Source of the DNA: JBGLNL01 sp964548045
GTDB taxonomy: Bacteria; Chloroflexota; Dehalococcoidia; SZUA-161; SpSt-899
Reading direction: 5' to 3'
NCBI GenBank assembly: GCA_964548045.1
Contig: CAZJQZ010000051.1
Span: 1 to 15,722 of the forward strand
Length of the DNA stretch: 15,722 nucleotides
Part shown: positions 7,722-14,672 of the stretch, one piece after another
Layout: each line of letters starts with the position of its first letter
Position numbering within the stretch: position 1 is the stretch's first letter
Notes under the pieces: generated by a model
The model's input: only the letters and a program-made list of their open reading frames with translations
Databases searched by the model: none
What the model was told of the DNA's origin: nothing
Position numbers and translations under genes: made by a program

Positions 7722-8720
7722 CTATTCGGTATCTATCGGTCGCCTCACGAAACTGATCGCTTCTGTCGGACAGGTGGGGAAGCATACCCCGCATCCAAGG
7801 CATTTTTCCAAATTAATGGAAGCGACTTCCTCAACTGTGATAGCATCCATCGGGCAGCGATCGGCGCAGGTGCCGCAGGCGGTGCATTCCGCCTCATCGA
7901 TTACGGGCATGAACTCGGAAGGCTGGAGAATCTGGGCTCCCGTCGTATACTGGCCCATGAGCAATACGCAGCAGTCATTGCAACAGTTGCAGATGAAGTC
8001 ATTGGGATCGTATGTGTGAACCAGACCAGCTTCATTGGATCGACGCAGGACATCCAGTGCTTCCTCATAAGTAATCTCACGGCACATGCCGTGTTCGAGA
8101 CCCCACTTGGTCATCTCGTTCATGAACATGCATGTCTCCAACGGGAAAGTGCAGTGGTTGCCCGGGTCGGCGATCCAGTGGGGCAATCGGCATGAGCACG
8201 TAGAGATGCCATATGGCGCTGAATTCTTAATCTGTTCGACTACATTTTCTTCAGGTTTGGCATCATCGGGCAGAGCAGCCGGGGTTAGCCAGACACGGGC
8301 TACAGGAATTCCTACTGCGGGCAGCCATTTCTTGGCGAACTCCACCTCGAAATAGTGCAGTTTTTTCATGAGTTCTACCGAGTGTGGGAACCGGATGTTT
8401 CCCCATCCGGCCGTTTCTACCAGTCCCGGGCCAGCGAGCCCTATGGTTTTGTGGGTCGGGTCATCCACGCCGGGATCGATCCACATCGTGCCTTTATCGG
8501 CCATGGTGTTGAGCATCTTTTTCAGTTTGTCCTTCTCGATGCCGGTTTTCTGTTGGAGACGGTCGATTTTTCCCCCATCAAAACCAACTTTTAGAGCCAG
8601 CCCTGCCTCCTCCGGTGTGAACTGTACACGCAGTAGTTCCGTAAAGGAATCCTTCACCATATGGACATTGAAGATGGAGTACATTTCGTACAGGTCCTGA
8701 TAGATATCTTCTGTGGTCAT
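7722..8720 (-). CDS. Cys-rich Fe-S protein with C-terminal 2x[4Fe-4S] ferredoxin domain
   Basis: A 332-residue cytoplasmic electron-transfer protein. The C-terminus holds two classical clusters: C279-x2-C282-x2-C285-x3-C289-P and C307-x2-C310-x2-C313-x3-C317-P. Upstream lies a second cysteine-rich region with C175-S-C177, C190, C197, C213 and the dense C244-N-C246-C247-x2-C250-C251, which could bind one or more extra metal clusters. Residues about 35-85 read like a small winged-helix segment (helix, turn, L-x-K-M-L-x-x-M-A-x-K-G), probably structural. No signal peptide or TM segment is seen. An AAGGAGG site precedes the ATG at 8720. Immediate neighbours are the flavodoxin and the small membrane protein. 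I recognise the general layout of such ferredoxin-like proteins from anaerobes but not an experimentally characterised member. Confidence 0.82.
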   Translation of the reverse strand: MTTEDIYQDLYEMYSIFNVHMVKDSFTELLRVQFTPEEAGLALKVGFDGGKIDRLQQKTGIEKDKLKKMLNTMADKGTMWIDPGVDDPTHKTIGLAGPGLVETAGWGNIRFPHSVELMKKLHYFEVEFAKKWLPAVGIPVARVWLTPAALPDDAKPEENVVEQIKNSAPYGISTCSCRLPHWIADPGNHCTFPLETCMFMNEMTKWGLEHGMCREITYEEALDVLRRSNEAGLVHTYDPNDFICNCCNDCCVLLMGQYTTGAQILQPSEFMPVIDEAECTACGTCADRCPMDAITVEEVASINLEKCLGCGVCFPTCPTEAISFVRRPIDTE

Positions 8721-8763
8721 TGGTTGCCTCCTTTTTTGTTTATTTAGTTATAGCCGTCCAGTA

Positions 8764-9273
8764 TTAAGATGCAGCTTTTTCCCTGCCTGTGAGCCGGTTC
8801 CATAAAGCGAGCTGCTCTAGTGAGTTGCGCAACGCGAAGAAGACTGCGGTGCCTCCTGCTATCAGCACTACTAATCCGCTAATGAGGAGTCCCAGCCCAA
8901 CTTCAAACAGCCACGAGACCTTTGCACGAACAACTATGCTCAAATCAGCGCTTGATGACTCTGTAGTTCCAAGCAACAACGTGAGCGTATCCAGAATATT
9001 TCCCGAAGATCCGCTGTTAACCGGTTCTACCCGAAAGCTGACAATATCGCCGCCGCTCAGATCCCCGGCAGGTCCCACACCAACATCACCAGGTTCGGCA
9101 AGTATAGTCGAAGAACCGGCATCAAACTTAACAGTTTTGGTGGTAAGATAACCTTCGTTATCGGCAATGGCGCTATCAACCCAGATCATCGTCCCTCCGG
9201 CTACAGTGATCCCAATGGCTATCGAAATGGCAATGGCCCCAAAAACAAACAGGACAATATTCCCAGTATTCAC
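8764..9273 (-). CDS. Small two-TM membrane protein of unknown function
   Basis: A 169-residue protein starting with GTG at 9273, chosen because a GAGG site stands about 9 bases upstream. A hydrophobic segment spans residues 6-30 and a second spans about 124-148. The roughly 90 residues between them are Gly/Ser/Asp-rich, predicted beta-like and soluble, with no cysteines, so no disulfides or clusters. The C-terminal tail is short and basic (N-R-L-T-G-R-E-K), so both ends are likely cytoplasmic with the loop outside. I do not recognise the family. Position in the operon between the CooC-like ATPase and the Fe-S protein suggests a membrane anchor or assembly role, which is inference only. Confidence 0.75.
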   Translation of the reverse strand: MNTGNIVLFVFGAIAISIAIGITVAGGTMIWVDSAIADNEGYLTTKTVKFDAGSSTILAEPGDVGVGPAGDLSGGDIVSFRVEPVNSGSSGNILDTLTLLLGTTESSSADLSIVVRAKVSWLFEVGLGLLISGLVVLIAGGTAVFFALRNSLEQLALWNRLTGREKAAS

Positions 9274-9302
9274 CTTTACTTCCTCTATCTTATCAATTCA
9301 GC

Positions 9303-9326
9303 AGAGGCAGTTCATGAACTGCCTCT
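9303..9326. repeat. Perfect 24-bp palindrome at the end of the CooC-like gene
   Basis: The half-site is AGAGGCAGTTCA and the second half is its exact reverse complement. As RNA it gives a 10-bp stem with a CATG loop. It overlaps the last bases of the ATPase gene and sits 30 bases before the next gene's start. Neither direction has a following T-run, so it is not a standard terminator. A transcript-processing or stability hairpin, or a protein-binding site, is possible. Confidence 0.75.
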
Positions 9327-10077
9327 ATAAAGGGACCCTTTTCACAATTTCTTGAACAGCCAGCACGCTGGGAGAGTCATCAGGGAGATCGGTAATTGGC
9401 TTGCCCAGCGAATCGTATTCTGCCAAGACATAATCATCGGGAACAAACCCCAGAATACTCAGACCAGCCTCCTCGGCCATTCCTGTTATTATGGTTTTTC
9501 CCCCTTTGAATTTGTTGATGACCAGCCCTGTTTGCACCGAAGCCATATCGATATCCCGCTGGGCCACTGCATTTATCTCTGTGGCAGCATGTATACCACG
9601 GGTGGAAATATCCGTGACGATTATCAAAAGGTCCACTCCGTTTATCACTCTCCTGTTGACCTGTTCCGGACCCGCTTCGCAATCCACAATAGTAATGTCA
9701 TATTGGTTTGCCAGCCTGTCTATCCCGTATCTGAGAAGCTCGTTGGTTGTGCAATAGCATCCCGGACCTTCCGGCCGACCCATCGCCATCAGATGAAAAC
9801 CATTGCCTTGTTCTACGATGTCGTTCATTACATCGCTCATCTGCCTTTTGTATATTTCATCCCTGGCATACGGATCCTCGATCATCTCCTGCCGGATTTC
9901 CGTTACAGTCTTTTTAACATTCATTCCCAGTGCGAAGGGAAGACCTCCCGATGAATCCGCATCAATGGCGAGAATGCTCTGATTTTCATCACTGGCCAGC
10001 AGTTTGATCAATATGGCGCTGATGGCTGTTTTGCCGCTGCCTCCTTTACCGGTTATGGCAATCTTTCGTGCTTTCAC
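9325..10077 (-). CDS. CooC/MinD-family P-loop ATPase with CxC motif
   Basis: A 250-residue SIMIBI-class ATPase. The deviant Walker A is G10-K-G-G-S-G-K-T17, the D39-A-D41 switch follows, and D132-C-E-A-G is the Walker B region. C107-Y-C109, within a G-R-P-E-G-P-G-C-Y-C stretch, matches the metal-binding CxC of CooC, the protein that helps insert nickel into CO dehydrogenase. No CO dehydrogenase gene is present. It lies 18 bases behind the dehydratase/BCR-type genes, so its client is more likely that enzyme pair. Function as a cluster-maturation or electron-activating ATPase is inferred. The GTG start at 10077 begins right at the P-loop strand; a GGGAGGG site lies rather far upstream (about 13 bases), so translation may depend on coupling to the preceding gene. 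Confidence 0.87.
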   Translation of the reverse strand: MKARKIAITGKGGSGKTAISAILIKLLASDENQSILAIDADSSGGLPFALGMNVKKTVTEIRQEMIEDPYARDEIYKRQMSDVMNDIVEQGNGFHLMAMGRPEGPGCYCTTNELLRYGIDRLANQYDITIVDCEAGPEQVNRRVINGVDLLIIVTDISTRGIHAATEINAVAQRDIDMASVQTGLVINKFKGGKTIITGMAEEAGLSILGFVPDDYVLAEYDSLGKPITDLPDDSPSVLAVQEIVKRVPL

Positions 10078-10095
10078 GTCTTTGATTAACCCTCC

Positions 10096-11364
10096 CTATC
10101 CCCTCTTACTCTCCACAACCGTAGTAAGAAAATTATCGAGAGTGGCCTTTATGCCTTCCGAGGAAAATACCCTGGAATCGAAGAGATCCAGTTGAAGATT
10201 TAATACGGGAACTCCCAATTCTTCGTAGATGCGATCCTTTACCAGTTTGGCGATGGCCCAGTTGGATTTACAGGCAATGTGCCCCGCGAAAATGGCGGCG
10301 TCCGCTTTGTAATCCCGGCACAGGGCAATAGCAGCATTGAGGTAATTCTCCCACGGCCCGCCGCATTCCCTGGTCATCGGCATAAGCTCTATCTTTTTCG
10401 CCCAGCCTCTAAGTATACCGTCCATCGTCGAAATATCTTCCACCGGCTCGATGGTGAAATTGTTGTTCATGTGGCTGACGGAAACTGCTCCGTATTCCTG
10501 TTCCAGCCAGTTGAAAATCCCCATATCGAACGTCACCGCGCCGTAAATCCAGACCAGCCGGAGCTTCTCCTCATCCAGATGACCTTCCTTCCTGTTTATC
10601 TTGGCTAGTGACTCTTCGTACTTCTTTTGCAGGTATTCCACCAGTTGAGGGGTCCCCGCAAGGCTCATCAGCAGCCCGTATTCGGTAATCATTTCCAGGC
10701 TGGAATATGGCGAAGGAACATGCTGTCTCAGCCCGTTCAGTTTGAGAATCAACTCGTGAGCCTCATTAGAATATTTCATCACCTCCTGCAGCCGGTCGAA
10801 GTCAAGCTTTTGATTAGTTGTCTGTTCCAGCAATGTTACCAGTTTTCCCAGCTCCTGGGCTGTATACTGGATACTTCGCTCGTTCCTGAAATAGGGCATA
10901 TCTATGCAGAAATAAGGAAACCCGAAGTAATCGGCGATCTGTGGATATGTGGCCAGATTGGAATCGCACGGGTGTGACGGGTGCGCCAGCAGAATCGGAG
11001 GCGGTATCTCCCCGGCAAGACAGGCCCCTAGCAGAATCTTATTATTTGAGCACAGATAATCAGCCACATGCTCTTCGCCCAGATCTATATACCTGTTGGC
11101 TTCACCGAGTCCAGAGATTGCCCCAGTAAGCGCATCGATTACCACGGGCACGACGTCCATTGCCCAGAACAGCTCGGACATCACGCCAAAATTCATCCAT
11201 GCAACCGGTTTTCCCGTTTGGGTTGCTTCCAATACGGTATCAAAGTAGGGGCCGAGGTATTCGAACACATTAATGCCGTCATTTTTCCCGCTGACTAGTT
11301 CTCTTATGAAACCGAAATTTTCGGATATTTTCTGATATACGTTCTTTTTCTCTTCCATTTCCAT
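10096..11364 (-). CDS. 2-hydroxyacyl-CoA dehydratase / benzoyl-CoA reductase family subunit (HgdB/BcrC-like)
   Basis: A 422-residue member of the HGD-D family, whose enzymes use [4Fe-4S] clusters and single low-potential electrons to remove water from 2-hydroxyacyl-CoA or to reduce aromatic acyl-CoA. Candidate cluster ligands are C105, C133 (in H-P-S-H-P-C-D-S) and C365 (in G-H-I-A-C-K-S-N-W). The C-terminal stretch G-V-P-V-L-N-L-Q-L-D-L-F-D-S-R-V-F-S-S-E (384-403) is a family hallmark. Three other cysteines (115, 153, 349) and C334 in E-C-G-G-P-W may be structural. The start is one base after the TAG of the partner subunit, with GGAGGG spanning the junction, so equal synthesis is expected. 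No ASKHA-type activator gene is in the window. Substrate cannot be read from sequence. Confidence 0.88.
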   Translation of the reverse strand: MEMEEKKNVYQKISENFGFIRELVSGKNDGINVFEYLGPYFDTVLEATQTGKPVAWMNFGVMSELFWAMDVVPVVIDALTGAISGLGEANRYIDLGEEHVADYLCSNNKILLGACLAGEIPPPILLAHPSHPCDSNLATYPQIADYFGFPYFCIDMPYFRNERSIQYTAQELGKLVTLLEQTTNQKLDFDRLQEVMKYSNEAHELILKLNGLRQHVPSPYSSLEMITEYGLLMSLAGTPQLVEYLQKKYEESLAKINRKEGHLDEEKLRLVWIYGAVTFDMGIFNWLEQEYGAVSVSHMNNNFTIEPVEDISTMDGILRGWAKKIELMPMTRECGGPWENYLNAAIALCRDYKADAAIFAGHIACKSNWAIAKLVKDRIYEELGVPVLNLQLDLFDSRVFSSEGIKATLDNFLTTVVESKRG

Positions 11365-11365
11365 G

Positions 11366-12496
11366 CTATCCCTCCAGGCTTTCCAGGAACGCCTGCACCC
11401 TTGTCTGAAGCTGGCCGGCAGCGCTTAACCAGTACTCCCGTTCCAATGATAGGAGCGGAATTCCTTCATCCTTCATTTTTTTACGGAAATTGAGTTGTTC
11501 TCCTCCCCAGAGATCGCAGTACCTGAGTCGCTGGAAAATCATACCGTCGGCTCTTGAATTCTCAGCCGTATCCCTGGCGAAATCACATCTTTCAGTGAGC
11601 TTTTCCACCATTCGCGGACAGGAGGGGCTGTTCAAATAAGACTTGGCAAGGCTTTTCAACAGGTCATCTTCTACCTCAACAGGTTCTGAAAAGTATCTGC
11701 TTCCGTAACAGATGCTGTCACTTACTATCAGCCCCCCGAGCTTCTCGATTATCTCGTAGAAAGCCGGGTTATCGCATCCACCGCCTCCGGCTATGGACAG
11801 CCTGGCCCTGTAATCCGTTATTCCCTTACGTTCGCTCAACTCCTCAAGTAATTCCCTTAACAGCCGGTTGTATTGTTCCCGTGGTATTGTGGCCGATGCA
11901 AGCGTAACACTCAGGCTTTCAGATCCCGTCAGGGGCGGGTTATCCGCCTTGCGAAGCTCGTAAAGCTGTTTCAGCAGGTCTCTCGTTTCATTGTAGATGT
12001 TGATTGCCGTGATTAGATTGGTATCCGTTATCTCTACCCCGAAGGATTTCTCCACGTTTTCTTTGAACTCTTCCAAAAACTCCCTGTAAAGGGCGATGGA
12101 TTCATCATTAACTTTGTGAGGCATATCGATGAAGTGCATGAAGGGAAACGCCTCAGGTATGATTACCCGAAACAAATCGTACAGGCGGCGTATATTATCA
12201 CAACTTCTGGTGAAAACCATGCCGTCGAGGAAATCGTACTTCCCTCCTAACGCATACTCCAGGCAGGAGCGCACAAAAGAGCAGTTAACCTGGCTCATAT
12301 ACACATCTGCCGAACTTGTTTGCTCGCAACCTACAGCCCTGACTCTATATGGGAGGATATTAGCAGCGTAAAGGATTTCCTCGGGCACATAGGTGCAGAA
12401 GAAACCAACTACCTTTTTCCCTTCCGCTTTCCATTCCTGAATAGCCGGATTAACCGGTTCGCTGGCAAGCCTGGTCAATTCTTCCAGTGCGCTCAT
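11366..12496 (-). CDS. 2-hydroxyacyl-CoA dehydratase / benzoyl-CoA reductase family subunit (BcrB/HgdA-like)
   Basis: A 376-residue partner of the subunit encoded at 10096-11364. The N-terminal K-V-V-G-F-F-C-T-Y-V-P-E-E-I-L-Y-A-A-N (28-46) and I-L-P-Y-R are characteristic of the BcrB/HgdA branch. Likely cluster ligands are among C72/C78 (N-C-S-F-V-R-S-C), C99 (R-S-C-D-N) and C327 (R-Y-C-D-L-W). The C-terminus has G-I-P-L-L-S-L-E-R-E-Y followed by G-Q-L-Q-T-R-V-Q-A-F-L-E (361-372), again a family signature. Length is normal. An AGGAG site lies about 14 bases before the ATG. It is the first enzyme gene after the solute-binding protein. The pair would form a cytoplasmic heterodimer holding two [4Fe-4S] clusters. 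It could be a dehydratase or an arene reductase; the sequence does not decide. Confidence 0.88.
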   Translation of the reverse strand: MSALEELTRLASEPVNPAIQEWKAEGKKVVGFFCTYVPEEILYAANILPYRVRAVGCEQTSSADVYMSQVNCSFVRSCLEYALGGKYDFLDGMVFTRSCDNIRRLYDLFRVIIPEAFPFMHFIDMPHKVNDESIALYREFLEEFKENVEKSFGVEITDTNLITAINIYNETRDLLKQLYELRKADNPPLTGSESLSVTLASATIPREQYNRLLRELLEELSERKGITDYRARLSIAGGGGCDNPAFYEIIEKLGGLIVSDSICYGSRYFSEPVEVEDDLLKSLAKSYLNSPSCPRMVEKLTERCDFARDTAENSRADGMIFQRLRYCDLWGGEQLNFRKKMKDEGIPLLSLEREYWLSAAGQLQTRVQAFLESLEG

Positions 12497-12533
12497 ACTT
12501 TCATTTGTCTCCTTGCTTAAGTTATTCGGCAGG

Positions 12534-12551
12534 TCGATTTTCTATAATCGA
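12534..12551 (-). other. Short inverted repeat in the 92-bp spacer before the dehydratase genes
   Basis: TCGATT at 12534-12539 and AATCGA at 12546-12551 form a 6-bp stem with a 6-base loop. No T-run follows. It lies between the solute-binding protein gene and the enzyme genes, where partial attenuation or processing would let the binding protein be made at a different level. Such short repeats also arise by chance. Confidence 0.2.
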
Positions 12552-12588
12552 TATTTTGGTCCCGAGAAGTCGATCTACTTTCCCCATG

Positions 12589-13872
12589 TCATTCCGGTTC
12601 CCATGGTTCAGCCACAATCGGAAGCCATCCCTCATGTGCCAGGAAGAAGCCTTTTCTTTTGGCATCCAATTGATGAATATTCAGGTAATCATTGGAGGTG
12701 CGCTTGCTTTCCGAAAGCGAGTGCTGGCAGCCATCGAATTCCATCGAAAACGACAGCAGATGGTTATAAAGGGCCTCCGATGTGAAATCCTTGGCTCCTA
12801 CCTCTTCCACTGTTTCCTTGATGGCTTCCAGCAACATAACTGCTGGCTGGACCGTAATGTATCCGACTCCGTTGTGAATGATCTCCTCCTCTTCACCGGG
12901 ATGGTTCTCATTCAGGAGTTGCCTGGTAAATCGCATATATTCAGTATCATCTGTCCACCATCGGAATGCCCTGATAGAATACATACCGTCCATCTCATCC
13001 CAGAGGTCAGCATCGTATATCTGGCCCATGAAAGCCACATGGGCATCAGTACCGATAAACTTGCCTTTCCCTCCAGCTTCTCTATAGTCTTTGACAAAGC
13101 TCTGAGGCGGGACTGAGGGGAAAACGTAATCGCAGTTCTTAAGAGCTTCCACTTCAATGTCCCACGTAAATTTGATTTGGGGAAGGAACCCTTTTACCCA
13201 CTCGTACTTCGGATTAGCATTGGCATATTTCTCCGCAGCTTCCAGGATTGCCTGTCCCGCTGCCTCGTCAAACATCGCCCCGCCGATCCGGGCTGGCCTG
13301 TCTTTCGGGAAATCCGGATCATTTTCGACGATCCATTGCAGGAGAGTGTATATTTGCTCATCATATCGGGCATTGCCCAGCGCAAACACCCATCCGGGAG
13401 GATCGAATGCTTCCGTATTCGGGGACATCATGATCATTGCCATTTTGTCATTTTCGAGGAATGGCTTCAGGGTGACGCCAGTTGAGGCCACAGTGCCGAA
13501 GATTACGTCCGCTCCTTTCTCCTTAAGCCACTTATATCCAGAGATGTCTTTGCTGGGATCATATTGATTATCGTAATCGATGACTTTGAAAGTGATGCCC
13601 GGCATCAGATTCTGTTCATTGTAATATTCCACTGTATCCTTCAGTGCTTTGGTAATGACTGCCATCGCATTTGAAGCAACCCCTGTACAGTCAGTGTGAT
13701 TGCCGATAGTGATTATCACAGGTTCTGGCGTTGGTACCGGAGATTCGTTCAGGTGGTTATCAGGTTCTGTCAGCGGCGCTGGCGATTCGCTACCAACACA
13801 GGCAAGCATGAGCAGGATCGATAATAGAACGACTAGAGAAACGAGCTCTTTTTTACGCGAAGCTTCCCTCAT
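12589..13872 (-). CDS. ABC-type solute-binding lipoprotein (type I periplasmic binding fold)
   Basis: A 427-residue exported protein. Positive residues R2-K8 and a hydrophobic core (10-24) lead to the lipobox L-M-L-A-C25, so the mature protein is lipid-anchored at C25. A Ser/Pro/Thr-rich linker (26-51) precedes the binding domain, which begins with P-V-I-I-T-I-G-N-H-T-D-C-T-G. The sequence fits the LivK/Peripla_BP_6 group, which binds branched-chain amino acids but also many aromatic and short-chain acids. It is paralogous to the truncated gene at 1-565. A strong GGGAGGGG site stands 4-5 bases before the ATG. It is the first gene of the leftward operon, behind the MarR-type regulator, which suggests it captures the operon's substrate. 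Permease genes are not in the window. A sensory rather than transport role is also possible. Confidence 0.88.
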   Translation of the reverse strand: MREASRKKELVSLVVLLSILLMLACVGSESPAPLTEPDNHLNESPVPTPEPVIITIGNHTDCTGVASNAMAVITKALKDTVEYYNEQNLMPGITFKVIDYDNQYDPSKDISGYKWLKEKGADVIFGTVASTGVTLKPFLENDKMAMIMMSPNTEAFDPPGWVFALGNARYDEQIYTLLQWIVENDPDFPKDRPARIGGAMFDEAAGQAILEAAEKYANANPKYEWVKGFLPQIKFTWDIEVEALKNCDYVFPSVPPQSFVKDYREAGGKGKFIGTDAHVAFMGQIYDADLWDEMDGMYSIRAFRWWTDDTEYMRFTRQLLNENHPGEEEEIIHNGVGYITVQPAVMLLEAIKETVEEVGAKDFTSEALYNHLLSFSMEFDGCQHSLSESKRTSNDYLNIHQLDAKRKGFFLAHEGWLPIVAEPWEPE

Positions 13873-13993
13873 TTTCCCCTCCCGACTAACGATTGTCTGG
13901 ATTCTACACCTGACTGGATGCCTGGGCGATATCTGCGAATTACATGGTTATGCCGTCGATTCTTGCTCTATTCTGGCTGAACCCCCGGCAAAT

Positions 13994-14022
13994 TTGCAAA
14001 TATGCATCTTTCCATGTATAAT
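13994..14022 (+). promoter_or_regulatory. Predicted sigma-70 promoter of the MarR-family gene
   Basis: TTGCAA (-35, 13994-13999) and a perfect TATAAT (-10, 14017-14022) are separated by 17 bases. Transcription would start near 14029, leaving a leader of about 85 bases. A 10-base palindrome GCAAATTTGC (13988-13997) overlaps the -35. The dyad at 14034-14057 begins a few bases after the predicted start. Confidence 0.6.
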
Positions 14023-14033
14023 GATTAGGATAC

Positions 14034-14057
14034 GAAATATTTTTATACTAATATTTC
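14034..14057. promoter_or_regulatory. Perfect dyad, probable MarR-family operator
   Basis: GAAATATT, an 8-base spacer, and AATATTTC form a perfect inverted repeat. It overlaps the -10 of the leftward promoter and covers the first transcribed bases of the rightward one, so one bound dimer could block both. MarR proteins usually bind such 16-24 bp palindromes upstream of their own gene. The link to this regulator is inferred from position. Confidence 0.6.
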
Positions 14058-14082
14058 TAGCACAAATCATTTCTTGTGTCAA
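14054..14082 (-). promoter_or_regulatory. Predicted sigma-70 promoter of the leftward operon
   Basis: On the minus strand, a perfect TTGACA (-35, bases 14082-14077) is followed after 17 bases by TAGAAA (-10, bases 14059-14054), preceded by TG one base upstream as in extended -10 promoters. Transcription would start near 14047, giving a leader of about 175 bases before the solute-binding protein gene. The -10 overlaps the dyad at 14034-14057. Confidence 0.65.
14061..14078. promoter_or_regulatory. Second dyad inside the leftward promoter
   Basis: CACAA, an 8-base spacer, and TTGTG form a perfect 5-bp inverted repeat. It has the same spacer length as the neighbouring dyad but a different sequence. 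It fills the space between the -35 and -10 elements of the leftward promoter. It may be a second, weaker site or a site for another regulator; chance is possible. Confidence 0.35.
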
Positions 14083-14114
14083 GCAAACTTTTTGTAGTAT
14101 ACTTCCTTTAAAAG

Positions 14115-14672
14115 ATGGGTGCCAAAGTGGTAAAAAAACGTGATAAAACGGAAGCCCTGAACTATAGAAAGTACGTTCCTTTCATGGGCCGTGAGTATAA
14201 CCTTTTCATGCTCATCGGGCTGACGTTGAATGCTGTTTTTAGTGCCAGGCATCACCAGGTAAAGGACCTCGGCCTCACCCCTGCCGAGTTTCATTTGTTG
14301 CTGCTGGTATCTGAACTGGATGAAACAGCAACTCCCGGGAAAATAGCTCAGTGGATGATGCGCAAACCCCCCACTATCTCCGGCCTGCTGAATCGGATGG
14401 AAAAAAACGGGCTCATTGTGCGCAAAGGCTACAGGAACAACAAAAAACTCAGAAAGGTTGTAATCACCAAGAAGGGGCAAGAGGCTTTGTTTCATCTTTC
14501 CAACGAAAAAGATATCCTCAATATCATCATGAATTCACTTGAAAAAGAAGAATATGAGCAATTATGGGCTATGCTTGAGAAACTAAGGGGTACAGCGCTC
14601 TCTCTAGTAGGGGAAGCGGAATCTGCAGAAGAGCTCAACTTTACGCCAATCAGCAAGGAGTTCATTGGTTAG
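14115..14672 (+). CDS. MarR-family transcriptional regulator
   Basis: A 185-residue winged helix-turn-helix protein. The DNA-binding core runs from L54-T-P-A-E-F-H (helix) through G-K-I-A-Q-W-M (helix 2), the recognition helix around T88-I-S-G-L-L-N-R-M-E-K-N-G and the basic wing R103-x10-L-R-K-V-V-I-T-K-K-G. Flanking helices form the usual dimerisation part, with a slightly long acidic C-terminus. MarR proteins typically repress divergent genes until a small, often aromatic or acyl-CoA-type ligand releases them. The gene is divergent from the twelve-gene operon and has a dyad in the shared region, so it is the probable local repressor. The ATG at 14115 has only a poor ribosome binding site; the ATG at 14184 would remove the first helix. 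Confidence 0.88.
   Translation: MGAKVVKKRDKTEALNYRKYVPFMGREYNLFMLIGLTLNAVFSARHHQVKDLGLTPAEFHLLLLVSELDETATPGKIAQWMMRKPPTISGLLNRMEKNGLIVRKGYRNNKKLRKVVITKKGQEALFHLSNEKDILNIIMNSLEKEEYEQLWAMLEKLRGTALSLVGEAESAEELNFTPISKEFIG

Noticed and set aside
9303..9326. Rho-independent terminator
   Set aside because: The stem is perfect but no T-run follows on either strand, and the downstream gene has a normal ribosome binding site in the same operon.
9325..10077. Naming the ATPase as the CO dehydrogenase nickel-insertion factor CooC
   Set aside because: The motifs fit the CooC family, but no CO dehydrogenase is present and the neighbours point to another client, so only family level is claimed.
10096..12496. 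Double-cubane cluster protein (DCCP)
   Set aside because: DCCPs carry extra cysteines for an [8Fe-9S] cluster in a homodimer with their own activator; here are two different, tightly coupled subunits with ordinary ligand counts.
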